A stretch of DNA of 21,422 nucleotides from an uncultured Collinsella sp. Its GTDB lineage: Bacteria; Actinomycetota; Coriobacteriia; Coriobacteriales; Coriobacteriaceae. Location: assembly GCA_902470915.1 (NCBI GenBank), contig CABRIB010000025.1:1-21422 (forward strand), in the 5' to 3' direction. The notes under the pieces are model-generated. The model was not told the DNA's origin, searched no databases, and saw nothing but the letters and a program-made list of their open reading frames with translations. How positions within the stretch are numbered: position 1 is the first letter of the stretch; the number at the start of each line of letters is the position of its first letter. This document shows positions 8,268 to 15,169 of the stretch, piece after piece. The position numbers were made by a program, and so were the translations under genes.

Positions 8268-9644
8268 CTACTCCTCCACGGCCTGCGTGCTGGCGGCACG
8301 GGCCAAATCATCGATTGCCAGGGTGTCGGCGCTCAGGGCGCGATGACGGCCATCGAGCGCGGGCTCGCCCGCCTGCTCCACGGCCAGCGACTCGCCGGTG
8401 CGCATACGCCAAGCAGCGCGACGACCCCAGACTAGGGACTCGAGCAGGCTGTTGGAAGCTAGGCGGTTCTTGCCGTGAACGCCGTTGCAAGCCGTCTCGC
8501 CCGCGGCATAGAGCTCGGGCATCGAGGTGCGGCCATCCTTGTCGACCCACACGCCGCCCATAAAGTAGTGCTGCGTGGGCGTAACGGGAATGGGCTCATC
8601 CAGGATGTCGCGACCGTCCTCAAGGCAGCGCGCGCGGATGTTGGCGAAATGCCCGGTCACCACGTCGCGCTCGACGGGGGCAAAGCTCAGCCACTCGTGC
8701 TCGGTGCCGTCCTGCTTCATCTGCTCGCGAATAGCGGCGGCGACTACGTCGCGCGGCTGCAGCTCGTCGGTAAAGCGCTCGCCGGCAGCGTTGAGCAGAA
8801 TCGCGCCCTCGCCGCGGCAGCTCTCGCTGATCAGGAAGGTGCGGCCCGGCTGCGGCGAGAACAGTCCCGTGGGGTGGATCTGCACGTAGTCCAGGTGCTC
8901 CATCTTAATGCCATGCTCCTGAGCGATGTAGCAGGCATCGCCCGTGAGCTGCGGATAGTTGGTCGAGTGGTCGTATACGCCGCCGATGCCGCCCGTTGCC
9001 CACAGCGTGTGGCGGGCATGGATCTTAAACAGCTCGCCGGCATGCACACCCTCGGCGACATTTGCCAGCTCGTCGGCGGGACGAAGCGAGTTGTCCTCGT
9101 CCACGGGAACGGCGACGACGCCGGTGCACACCGTGGCGCCGTCACGCTCGCCCGTTAGAATGTCGGTCATGGCCACGTGCTCCAAAATCTGCACGTTATC
9201 CAGCTTGCGAACGGCCTGGAGCAGCTTGGTCGTGATCTCCTTGCCCGTAATGTCGGCATGGAAGGCAATTCGCGGACGGCTGTGCGCGCCCTCGCGGGTA
9301 AAGTCGAGGCTACCGTCGGCCTTGCGCTCAAAGTCCACGCCCATGGCCAGCAGGTCGTTGATGACCGAGCGGCTCGAGCGGATCATGATGTCGACGCTCT
9401 CGCGGCGGTTCTCGTAGTGGCCGGCGTGCATGGTGTCCTCAAAGAAGGCATCGTAGTCCGAGCCCTCGGGCAGCACGCAGATGCCGCCCTGCGCGAGCAT
9501 CGAATCGCACTCGTCGACCGCGCCCTTGGAAAGCATGATCACGCGCGTGCTCGTCGGCAGATTGAGGGCCGCGTACAGGCCCGCCACGCCGCAGCCGGCA
9601 ATGACGACGTCGCACTCCATATCGGGGTATTGCTTGGTTTCCAC
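8268..9644 (-). CDS. nadB: L-aspartate oxidase, short form
   Basis: 458 residues from a GTG start at 9644, chosen because GAGAGG lies six bases upstream (9651-9656). The protein then begins with a short lead into the FAD-binding motif CDVVIAGCGVAGLYAALNL. Extending further upstream runs into nadA in another frame and is not protein-like. It oxidises L-aspartate to iminoaspartate for NadA. FAD-binding and capping domain motifs are seen (CDSMLAQGGI, EGAHSRPRIAFHADITGKEI, ATGGIGGVY, PTQHYFMGGVWVD, GETACNGVHGKNRLASNSLLESLVWG). It is shorter than the roughly 540-residue E. coli enzyme because the C-terminal helical domain is missing, as also occurs in some anaerobe homologues. In anaerobes fumarate rather than oxygen is the likely electron acceptor (inference). 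Confidence 0.95.
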   Translation of the reverse strand: METKQYPDMECDVVIAGCGVAGLYAALNLPTSTRVIMLSKGAVDECDSMLAQGGICVLPEGSDYDAFFEDTMHAGHYENRRESVDIMIRSSRSVINDLLAMGVDFERKADGSLDFTREGAHSRPRIAFHADITGKEITTKLLQAVRKLDNVQILEHVAMTDILTGERDGATVCTGVVAVPVDEDNSLRPADELANVAEGVHAGELFKIHARHTLWATGGIGGVYDHSTNYPQLTGDACYIAQEHGIKMEHLDYVQIHPTGLFSPQPGRTFLISESCRGEGAILLNAAGERFTDELQPRDVVAAAIREQMKQDGTEHEWLSFAPVERDVVTGHFANIRARCLEDGRDILDEPIPVTPTQHYFMGGVWVDKDGRTSMPELYAAGETACNGVHGKNRLASNSLLESLVWGRRAAWRMRTGESLAVEQAGEPALDGRHRALSADTLAIDDLARAASTQAVEE

Positions 9645-9662
9645 AGGAATCCTCTCCCTTGT

Positions 9663-9697
9663 AATGTGGCATAAGGGACTGCCCCTCATGTCACATT
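9663..9697 (-). other. Stem-loop in the nadA-nadB spacer
   Basis: The 56-base gap between nadA and nadB holds arms starting AATGTG (9663-9668) and ending CACATT (9692-9697). With one mismatch and one wobble, about 14 positions pair. There is no T-tract. It may stabilise nadA mRNA or space the two cistrons. Confidence 0.5.
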
Positions 9698-9700
9698 GTT

Positions 9701-10726
9701 CTAGCGCGCTGCGTACTCGAGCATACGGTCGAGCGTGAGCTTGGCCTGGTCTGCCGCCTCGTCCGAGACGCCGATCTGCACCTCGCCCTCGCCCGTCTCC
9801 AGGCAGCGCACGAGCTTTTCGAGCGTGATGAGGTCCATGTTGACGCAGGTGGGCTGCACCGCGGGGAAGTAGAACTTCTTGCCGGTGCCCTGGCAGCGGC
9901 GCTCGAGCTCGTAGAGCACGCCGCGAACCGTCACGATAATGAACTCGCTCGCGTCGGACTCCTCGGCATACTTGATGATGCCGGCGGTGGAGCCGATGTA
10001 GTCGGCCTCGGCCAGGACGTCGGCCTTGCACTCGGGGTGCGCCAGCACGAGCGCGTCGGGGTGGGCCTCCGTCGCGTCGACGATCTGCTCGACGGTGATG
10101 ATGTGATGGCGCGGGCAGTAGCCGTTGTTGAGGATGACGTGCTTTTGCGGCACCTGCTCGGCTACGAAGCGGCCCAAGTTTTGGTCGGGAATGAACAGGA
10201 TATGCTGCTGCGGCAGCTCGGACACGATCTTAACGGCGTTGGAGCTGGTGACGCACACGTCGCTCCAGCTCTTGATCTCGACCGTGGAGTTGACGTAGCA
10301 GACCACGGCAAGGTCGTCACCGTACTCGGCACGCGCCGCGTCGACCGTCTCACGCTTGACCATGTGAGCCATGGGGCAGTCCGCGCCCGGCTCGGGCAGC
10401 AGCACGGTCTTGGTGGGGTTGAGCAGCTTGGCGCTCTCGCCCATAAACTCCACGCCGCACAGCACGATGGTCTGCTGCGGCAGGCTTTTGGCAAGCTTTG
10501 CCAGGTAAAAGCTATCGCCGACGTAATCGGCAACGGCTTGGACCTCGGGCGCCACATAGTAGTGCGCCAGGATCACCGCGTCACGTTGGGTTTTTAGTTG
10601 CTGAATGGCCTCGACGAGCTCTGCGGGTACCAGTGCCGCGCGCTCCGTTGCCGTCGTTGCCGATGCTAGGCCGGCCGCGATGTCGCGTGCAAGCTCCGAC
10701 GCATCCATGTTCGCGCTCTGTGTCAT
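9701..10726 (-). CDS. nadA: Quinolinate synthase
   Basis: 341 residues from ATG at 10726; an adjacent TTG at 10729 is possible, and an AGAGAGGGG site lies just upstream. It condenses iminoaspartate with dihydroxyacetone phosphate to quinolinate, using a [4Fe-4S] cluster. The three cluster cysteines are visible at C90 (VLCGVEFMGES), C233 (AHPECKAD) and C294 (VQPTCVNM). Other family motifs are VILAHYYVAPEVQAVADYVGD and YIGSTAGI. It is the first gene of the NAD operon. The oxygen-sensitive cluster suits an anaerobe. Confidence 0.97.
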   Translation of the reverse strand: MTQSANMDASELARDIAAGLASATTATERAALVPAELVEAIQQLKTQRDAVILAHYYVAPEVQAVADYVGDSFYLAKLAKSLPQQTIVLCGVEFMGESAKLLNPTKTVLLPEPGADCPMAHMVKRETVDAARAEYGDDLAVVCYVNSTVEIKSWSDVCVTSSNAVKIVSELPQQHILFIPDQNLGRFVAEQVPQKHVILNNGYCPRHHIITVEQIVDATEAHPDALVLAHPECKADVLAEADYIGSTAGIIKYAEESDASEFIIVTVRGVLYELERRCQGTGKKFYFPAVQPTCVNMDLITLEKLVRCLETGEGEVQIGVSDEAADQAKLTLDRMLEYAAR

Positions 10727-10761
10727 CAAGGCCCCTCTCTTTTGGCGAATCTTGGGGCTTT

Positions 10762-10790
10762 AGTATGACACCTAGGTTTACAGCTGACAA
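10762..10790 (-). promoter_or_regulatory. Promoter of the nadA-nadB-nadC-niaR operon
   Basis: On the minus strand TTGTCA (10785-10790) matches five of six -35 positions, and CATACT (10762-10767) four of six -10 positions, with exactly 17 bases between. The start of transcription would be about 25-30 bases before the nadA start codon. The -35 box and spacer lie inside the palindromic operator. Confidence 0.7.
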
Positions 10791-10811
10791 GACAGCTGTA
10801 AACCTAGGTGT
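10768..10811. promoter_or_regulatory. Probable NiaR operator, 19-bp perfect inverted repeat
   Basis: ACACCTAGGTTTACAGCTG (10768-10786) and its exact inverse complement (10793-10811) are separated by ACAAGA. Each arm contains the self-complementary words ACCTAGGT and CAGCTG, so the site is a palindrome of palindromes. It overlaps the nadA -35 element and spacer, a position for repression. Linking it to NiaR is inferred from NiaR being encoded in the same operon. Confidence 0.75.
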
Positions 10812-11018
10812 AAAGTTGAAATAAAGATTCAGTTATGCGGCAGGTCCATTTTCGAACCGGCAAGCTGAGGATAGTCGAGCTCTCGATAGCGCAGGAGGCA
10901 TCTTTCGCCACCGCAATACCGCTTGGCGCGAGTTGCACGCCGTGGGGCGCAAACGGTCCGCACCCCCGCAAGCGGCGCGTACCCGATGTGGCAAAATCGA
11001 ACTACTTAAGGGGGCCGA

Positions 11019-11741
11019 ATGCTCAAGATTATTGCCTGCGACGATGATGTCGCTTTTCTAGATAGACTGCACCGGATGATCGACTGTTGGTCGACCGAGA
11101 CGGGCACGGCGGTCGATGTTGCGCTCGTCACACGCGGCGAGGACCTGCTGGCCCGCCATGCCGCATCGCGCGCCGACATCATTCTGCTCGACATGATCAT
11201 GCCGCTCGTCAACGGCATGGACACCGCACGCGAACTGCGCCAGGCCGACACCGCCGTGCGCCTGGTGTTCCTCACCTCGTCGCCCGAGTTCGCGCTGGAA
11301 TCCTACGAGGTCCGCGCCTTCGACTATCTGCTCAAGCCCGTGACTTACGAACGCCTGGCGCAGTTACTCGACGAGCTTTCGAGCATGCGCCCGGCGGCAA
11401 CCGACGAGCTCGTGATCAAAACTTCCTTTGGCTACCACGCCCTGCGCCTGTCCGACATCGAATATGCCGAGGCGCGCAACAAGCACGTGGTCTTCCACCT
11501 GCGCGACGGACGCGATATCGAGGCACTCGAGTCGTTCCGCAGCGTCGAGGACCGCTTGGAGCAAAACGCAGTCTTCTTTAAATGCCACCGCAGCTACCAG
11601 GTCAACCTGCGCAATATCGATCACTTTGACCGCACGGACATCGTCATGCGCTCGGGCGCGTGCATCCCGCTTTCGCGCAGTTGCAAGCAGGGATTCCAAG
11701 ACGCCTACTTTGCGGTGCGCTTTGAGGGTGGGAGACACTGA
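11019..11741 (+). CDS. LytTR-type response regulator
   Basis: 240 residues. The receiver domain spans 1-120 with the acidic pocket D8-D10, phospho-acceptor D58 (IILLDMIMP), T86 and K106 (DYLLKPV), all intact. The LytTR DNA-binding domain spans about 130-235 (IKTSFGYHALRLSDIEYAEARNK, then FKCHRSYQVNLRNI). LytTR regulators (AgrA, VirR type) bind direct repeats and control secreted products, bacteriocins, competence or cell-surface functions. The stop codon overlaps the kinase start by one base (TGATG). The start is ATG at 11019 after GGGGG. No LytTR target repeats or peptide-pheromone gene were recognised nearby, so the regulon is unknown. Confidence 0.93.
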   Translation: MLKIIACDDDVAFLDRLHRMIDCWSTETGTAVDVALVTRGEDLLARHAASRADIILLDMIMPLVNGMDTARELRQADTAVRLVFLTSSPEFALESYEVRAFDYLLKPVTYERLAQLLDELSSMRPAATDELVIKTSFGYHALRLSDIEYAEARNKHVVFHLRDGRDIEALESFRSVEDRLEQNAVFFKCHRSYQVNLRNIDHFDRTDIVMRSGACIPLSRSCKQGFQDAYFAVRFEGGRH

Positions 11742-13018
11742 TGGTCTCCTCGGTCGAAATGGTCCTTTGGGCAATCCACCACGCCACGACGCTGCTCTTT
11801 GGCGTCTTTGCCTCGGCGGCGCTGTGCGGTGTCGAGATCAACCGGCGTCATGCGCTTGAACTGGTGTTGGTCGGCATCGTGACCGGCGCTGCCTTTTCGA
11901 TTGCCAATGTCGTTGGCGGCGAACTATTTGCCCGACAGGTTTATCCACTTGCCGTGCACCTGCCGCTTATCGTCTACCTGTGTGCGCGCTACCGCCTGAG
12001 CCCGCTGCTTGCCGCGCTCGGCATTACGAGTGCTTATCTGAACTGCCAGTTCAGCAATTGGATGGGCATCGCCGCCTTTGCCGCAACCGATTCGCAGATC
12101 GCGTACTATCTGGCGCGCATCGCGACCACACTCGCCGTCTTTGCCGTCCTGTTGCATTGGGCCGGCGACATCGGTCCACGCTTGGCGATTAAAAGCACCA
12201 CCGAGCTGGGCATCCTTTTAATCCTGCCGCTCGTCTATTACGTCTTTGACTATGCCACCAACGTCTACACCACGCTGTTCCACTCGGGCTCGGTGGTAAC
12301 GGTTGAGTTTTTGGCATTTGCGCTCTGTGCCTTCTATCTTATGTTTCTTGCCGTTTACCTGCGCGAATACGAAGAAAAGGAAACCGCCGAGCGAGAGCGC
12401 TGGATGCTCGAAACCCGCGACAGCGCCGCCATCAAAGAGCTCGAGGCTTGGCGTCAATCTGGGCGCGAGCTGTCGATTCTTCGCCACGATATGCGCCACT
12501 TCCTACGCGGCCTGGCCGCTTTAATTGAGGAGGGCCACACCGACGAGGCGCTCAAACGCATCGATGAACTCTGCGAAGCCGGCGATCGCACCGCCGTACG
12601 CCGCTTCTGCGCCAACGAGACCGTAAACATCGCGCTTTCGTCATTTAACTCGGATATCAATAGAAACGGCATTACCGCCAACCTGCGCGCCGCCGTACCC
12701 GAAACCATCCACGTAGGTGACGCCGACCTGTTTAGCGTGCTCTCAAATGCCTTGGAAAACGCTATCACCGCCGCGAGCGCCGCGCCCCAGGGAAAGCGAT
12801 TCGTCGACTTTGACCTGCGATTAGAGGACGGCCAGCTGCTGCTGTTAGTTTCCAACACGTTTGACCGCGCGCCGCGCATGGTCGACGGCATGCCCGTGAC
12901 CCGGCATGCGGGCCACGGCTTTGGCACCAAGAGCATCAAACTTGCCGTGGAGCGCATGAACGGCAACTGTCAGTTCCGCATTAACGGCGATCGGTTTGAG
13001 CTGCGCGCTGTGATGTAG
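11741..13018 (+). CDS. GHKL (AgrC/NatK-like) sensor histidine kinase
   Basis: 425 residues, membrane protein. The N-terminal half (about 7-205) has six or so hydrophobic segments and no large extracytoplasmic domain, typical of AgrC-like sensors. A short charged linker (about 208-245) leads to the dimerisation helix with phospho-acceptor H249 (ILRHDMRHFLRGL). The ATPase domain follows, with N box N336/N340 (LSNALENAI) and G box GHGFGTKSIK at about 391-400. It is partnered with the upstream regulator by a one-base overlap. The ligand is unknown. The kinase resembles peptide-sensing HPK10 kinases, but no agrB/agrD-like gene is present in the window. Confidence 0.9.
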   Translation: MVSSVEMVLWAIHHATTLLFGVFASAALCGVEINRRHALELVLVGIVTGAAFSIANVVGGELFARQVYPLAVHLPLIVYLCARYRLSPLLAALGITSAYLNCQFSNWMGIAAFAATDSQIAYYLARIATTLAVFAVLLHWAGDIGPRLAIKSTTELGILLILPLVYYVFDYATNVYTTLFHSGSVVTVEFLAFALCAFYLMFLAVYLREYEEKETAERERWMLETRDSAAIKELEAWRQSGRELSILRHDMRHFLRGLAALIEEGHTDEALKRIDELCEAGDRTAVRRFCANETVNIALSSFNSDINRNGITANLRAAVPETIHVGDADLFSVLSNALENAITAASAAPQGKRFVDFDLRLEDGQLLLLVSNTFDRAPRMVDGMPVTRHAGHGFGTKSIKLAVERMNGNCQFRINGDRFELRAVM

Positions 13019-13036
13019 GGGCTGCCGCCAGCCTCG

Positions 13037-13612
13037 CTACAGCGGAGCGGCTGCCGGGGTCAGCTGCTTGATGTATGCCCACATGCGCTGCTTGGCCGCT
13101 TTGTCGGTCAGCGCCGCCTCAAAGCCATCGAGCGCGAGCACACGGCGGCCCTGCACATGGGCGACCAGGCCGGGCTTGAGCATGGCGGTGTCGAAGTCAT
13201 CGATCGCCACGAGCATATCGGCGTAGGTCTCGCGCATGGCGTCAGCCGCGTTGTTGTCGAGCAGTAGCACCGCCTCGGGGTCCAAAGCCTCAAGCGCCTC
13301 ACGGAACAGCTCGCACGGCAGAGTCTCGCCCACCGCGACCGCTCCGTCACCCACGCCGGCGACGCTTGCCAGCACGCAAAAATCTTCGGGCGCGTAACCG
13401 ATGGCCCCAAGCGCCTTGCGCAACGCCGCGCCATCCGGGCCGGCGGCAAGCTCGCCACCCGAACGCTCGGCCTCGTCCAAATCGCCTTTGACCAGCACGA
13501 TCGGCGAGCACGCGTTGCCCGCGATACGCACGCCACGACCCGCGAGCGATGCGAGCTCCTGCTCGGTCGCCTGGGCGATGGCTTCTTTTTTCTGGCTTTG
13601 TGACGTGGACAT
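13037..13612 (-). CDS. Degenerate uracil-DNA-glycosylase-like protein, function unknown
   Basis: 191 residues from ATG at 13612, which has GGAGAG just upstream. An earlier in-frame ATG at 13642 overlaps the TATAAT promoter element, so it is unlikely. By eye the protein follows the family 4 UDG plan: IVLVKGDLDEAE where active enzymes have VVLVGEAPG-type motifs, then AALRKALGAIGYAPEDFCVLAS, PCELFREALEALDPEAVLLL (C100 matching the last cluster cysteine), and an end like UDG (TDKAAKQRMWAYIKQL). The catalytic GEAPG motif, the HPS-like motif and the other three Fe-S cysteines are absent, so glycosylase activity is not expected. It is convergent with the kinase (18 bases apart) and divergent from thioredoxin. 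The fold assignment is an inference from pattern, not a search. Confidence 0.5.
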   Translation of the reverse strand: MSTSQSQKKEAIAQATEQELASLAGRGVRIAGNACSPIVLVKGDLDEAERSGGELAAGPDGAALRKALGAIGYAPEDFCVLASVAGVGDGAVAVGETLPCELFREALEALDPEAVLLLDNNAADAMRETYADMLVAIDDFDTAMLKPGLVAHVQGRRVLALDGFEAALTDKAAKQRMWAYIKQLTPAAAPL

Positions 13613-13640
13613 GCGCTCTCCAATCGTTTGCGTGCCCACC

Positions 13641-13646
13641 ATTATA
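13641..13646 (-). promoter_or_regulatory. -10 element (TATAAT) upstream of the UDG-like gene
   Basis: A perfect TATAAT on the minus strand, within TTTATATAAT, 28 bases before the ATG at 13612. No good -35 box is seen 16-18 bases upstream. The position supports the shorter start of the downstream gene. TATAAG at 13689-13694 may be the -10 for thioredoxin on the other strand. Confidence 0.5.
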
Positions 13647-13748
13647 TAAAAGAGCTGCCCGCGAGTGGTTGCTTTGCGGACGGCTGGGTATAAGCACGGT
13701 CGTACTGAGTTTTACGCGGCCGAGCCGCGTCGCATTATGGAGGTCACC

Positions 13749-14069
13749 ATGGCTGACATTAATCAGATTACCCCCGAGAACTTCGATTCCATCGTTAACG
13801 ACAGCCTGCCCGTGCTGGTCGATTTTTGGGCACCGTGGTGCGGGCCCTGTCGATCCCTCTCGCCCATCGTTGACGAGGTTGCCGATGAGCTGGCGGGCAA
13901 GCTTGCCGTTGCCAAATGCAACGTCGACGACAACCAGGATCTGGCCATGAAGTATGGCGTCATGAGCATCCCCACGCTGATTGTGTTTAAGAACGGCGAG
14001 GAGATTGACCGCTCGGTCGGCGCTCTGCCCAAGGCGAGGCTGCAGGCGCTGCTGGAGAAGCATCTGTAA
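13749..14069 (+). CDS. trxA: Thioredoxin
   Basis: 106 residues, standard thioredoxin length, with the redox motif WCGPC (C31, C34) in FWAPWCGPCRSLSPIVDEVA and the cis-proline loop GVMSIPTLIVFKNGE. It reduces protein disulfides in the cytoplasm, with thioredoxin reductase encoded elsewhere. The ATG at 13749 is chosen because GGAGG (13739-13743) lies five bases upstream; that site itself follows an in-frame ATG that would give an extra four residues. It is a single gene, divergent from the UDG-like gene and followed by a terminator. Confidence 0.97.
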   Translation: MADINQITPENFDSIVNDSLPVLVDFWAPWCGPCRSLSPIVDEVADELAGKLAVAKCNVDDNQDLAMKYGVMSIPTLIVFKNGEEIDRSVGALPKARLQALLEKHL

Positions 14070-14180
14070 TACGCTTGTTACTTACCCGCCGTCTATGAGC
14101 GCTTTTGCACCGCTCGCCGGACTTCTAGATGCACCGAGTCCAACCACGGATAGTATGGTAGTCACAAACAGCCCCCAGTG

Positions 14181-14219
14181 AACGGGTGCGGGTCGCACAG
14201 ACTCGTACCCGTTTTCTTA
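14181..14219 (+). terminator. Intrinsic terminator downstream of thioredoxin
   Basis: AACGGGTGCGGGTC (14181-14194) pairs with 14200-14213 over 14 positions including two G-U pairs, around GCACA, and is followed by TTTTCTTA. It lies 111 bases after the trxA stop codon; the bases in between hold no recognisable gene. Confidence 0.75.
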
Positions 14220-14290
14220 TGCAGCTGCGCGCAGAGCAGGCGTAGTAAAATCTGAACCACTGAACTACCCCATACAAAAGGAGATTTTCC

Positions 14291-14539
14291 ATGCATGATG
14301 TTGGAATGAACATGAGCCAGCTTGCCATGAGCGTCAAACAGGTCGACGACACCATCGAGCTCGCTCATGAGTGGAGCCATCAGCTGCTGCATGCGACCGA
14401 GAATTTTGACATGGAGCGCATCGGCGCCAAGCTCGAGGCAGCCATGGCCGCGCTGCACGAGGCCCATGCCGCACTCGAGGGCTACGAAGAGGCCATCGAG
14501 GCCGACCACAACTCCGTCGGCTCCGTGAAGCTGGTGTAA
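14291..14539 (+). CDS. Small helical protein linked to nikR, unknown function
   Basis: 82 residues with a good ribosome site (AAAGGAGA, six bases before the ATG). It is predicted almost entirely alpha-helical, acidic and soluble, with no signal peptide or membrane segment. It has six histidines (H2, H26, H30, H34, H56, H59) plus H73, several spaced i/i+4 (H26/H30/H34), and no cysteine. It starts MHD, reminiscent of the MHE start of HypA in which His2 binds nickel, but it has no HypA zinc domain. The stop codon is one base before nikR, so the two are co-transcribed and probably translationally coupled. A role in nickel handling is a guess from context. TAAAAT at 14246-14251 could be its -10 element. 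Confidence 0.8.
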   Translation: MHDVGMNMSQLAMSVKQVDDTIELAHEWSHQLLHATENFDMERIGAKLEAAMAALHEAHAALEGYEEAIEADHNSVGSVKLV

Positions 14540-14540
14540 G

Positions 14541-15053
14541 GTGGCCGAACACGAGCACAGCTGCGGGTACGAGCACGAGCATCCGCACGGGGCGGACGGT
14601 GACGCGGGCTGCCACTGTAGTGGTTCCGGCTCCGAGCTGGTCCGTTTTTCGGTTACCGCACCCGACGATCTGCTGCGCCGTTTTGACGAGCAGATCGCAC
14701 GCCGCGGCGACGTGGCCAACCGATCCGAGGCCGTGCGCGACCTGATTCGCGCCTCGATCGCCAAGGAGCAGATGCGCACGCCCGATGAGCACGTTATCGG
14801 GTCGCTCACCATGATCTACGACCATCACACCGGCGATCTGACGCGCCGTCTGGACGAGGTGCAGCACGACTACACCAACGAGATCGTATCGACCATGCAC
14901 GTGCATCTGGATCACCACAACTGCTTGGAGATTCTGGCGCTCAAGGGTCGCGGCGAGCGCGTCTACGAACTAGCCGATCGCCTGCTGGGCCTGCGCGGCG
15001 TTAAGCACGGCGAGCTCACGTGCGCCGCCACCAAGCAGAGCCTGGGGCTGTAG
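14541..15053 (+). CDS. nikR: NikR nickel-responsive regulator with His/Cys-rich N-terminal tail
   Basis: 170 residues. The ribbon-helix-helix domain (about 33-75) reads VRFSVTAPDDLLRRFD then NRSEAVRDLIRASI. The ACT-like nickel domain has H109, H120, H122 and C128 with the spacing of the E. coli NikR high-affinity Ni site, in QHDY and STMHVHLDHHNCLEIL. The start is GTG at 14541, one base after the preceding stop codon, since no ATG lies before the DNA-binding domain. Before this domain is an extra tail of about 30 residues with nine potential ligands (H4, H6, C8, H12, H14, H16, C24, H25, C26), resembling the His-rich nickel-storage tails of HypB and UreE. NikR with nickel represses nickel uptake genes. 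Its place before hypF suggests it senses nickel for hydrogenase. No GTATGA-N16-TCATAC site was found. Confidence 0.92.
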   Translation: MAEHEHSCGYEHEHPHGADGDAGCHCSGSGSELVRFSVTAPDDLLRRFDEQIARRGDVANRSEAVRDLIRASIAKEQMRTPDEHVIGSLTMIYDHHTGDLTRRLDEVQHDYTNEIVSTMHVHLDHHNCLEILALKGRGERVYELADRLLGLRGVKHGELTCAATKQSLGL

Positions 15054-15071
15054 CGGGATTTCCCGCAGCGC

Positions 15072-15151
15072 ACCTGCCAAAAAGGGACAGGTTTGTTTTG
15101 GCAGGTTTAGCGTTTTACCTACCAAAACAAACCTGTCCTTTTTTGGTCGGT
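15072..15151. other. Bistable inverted repeat between nikR and hypF
   Basis: 15077-15106 can pair with 15117-15146 as a 30-position stem with one mismatch and one wobble around a ten-base loop. Alternatively each half folds alone: ACCTGCCAAAA (15072-15082) with 15096-15106 perfectly, and 15117-15127 with 15141-15151 with one mismatch. T-tracts occur on both strands. It starts after the nikR stop codon and ends about 20 bases before the hypF ATG. It may be a bidirectional terminator, an attenuator or a mobile hairpin repeat. Confidence 0.75.
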
Positions 15152-15169
15152 TTTGATGAGGGGTGTCGC

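Noticed and set aside
9645..10031. 129-codon upstream extension of nadB
   Set aside because: It lies inside nadA in another frame and its translation is Arg-rich and unlike NadB; the GTG at 9644 has a ribosome site.
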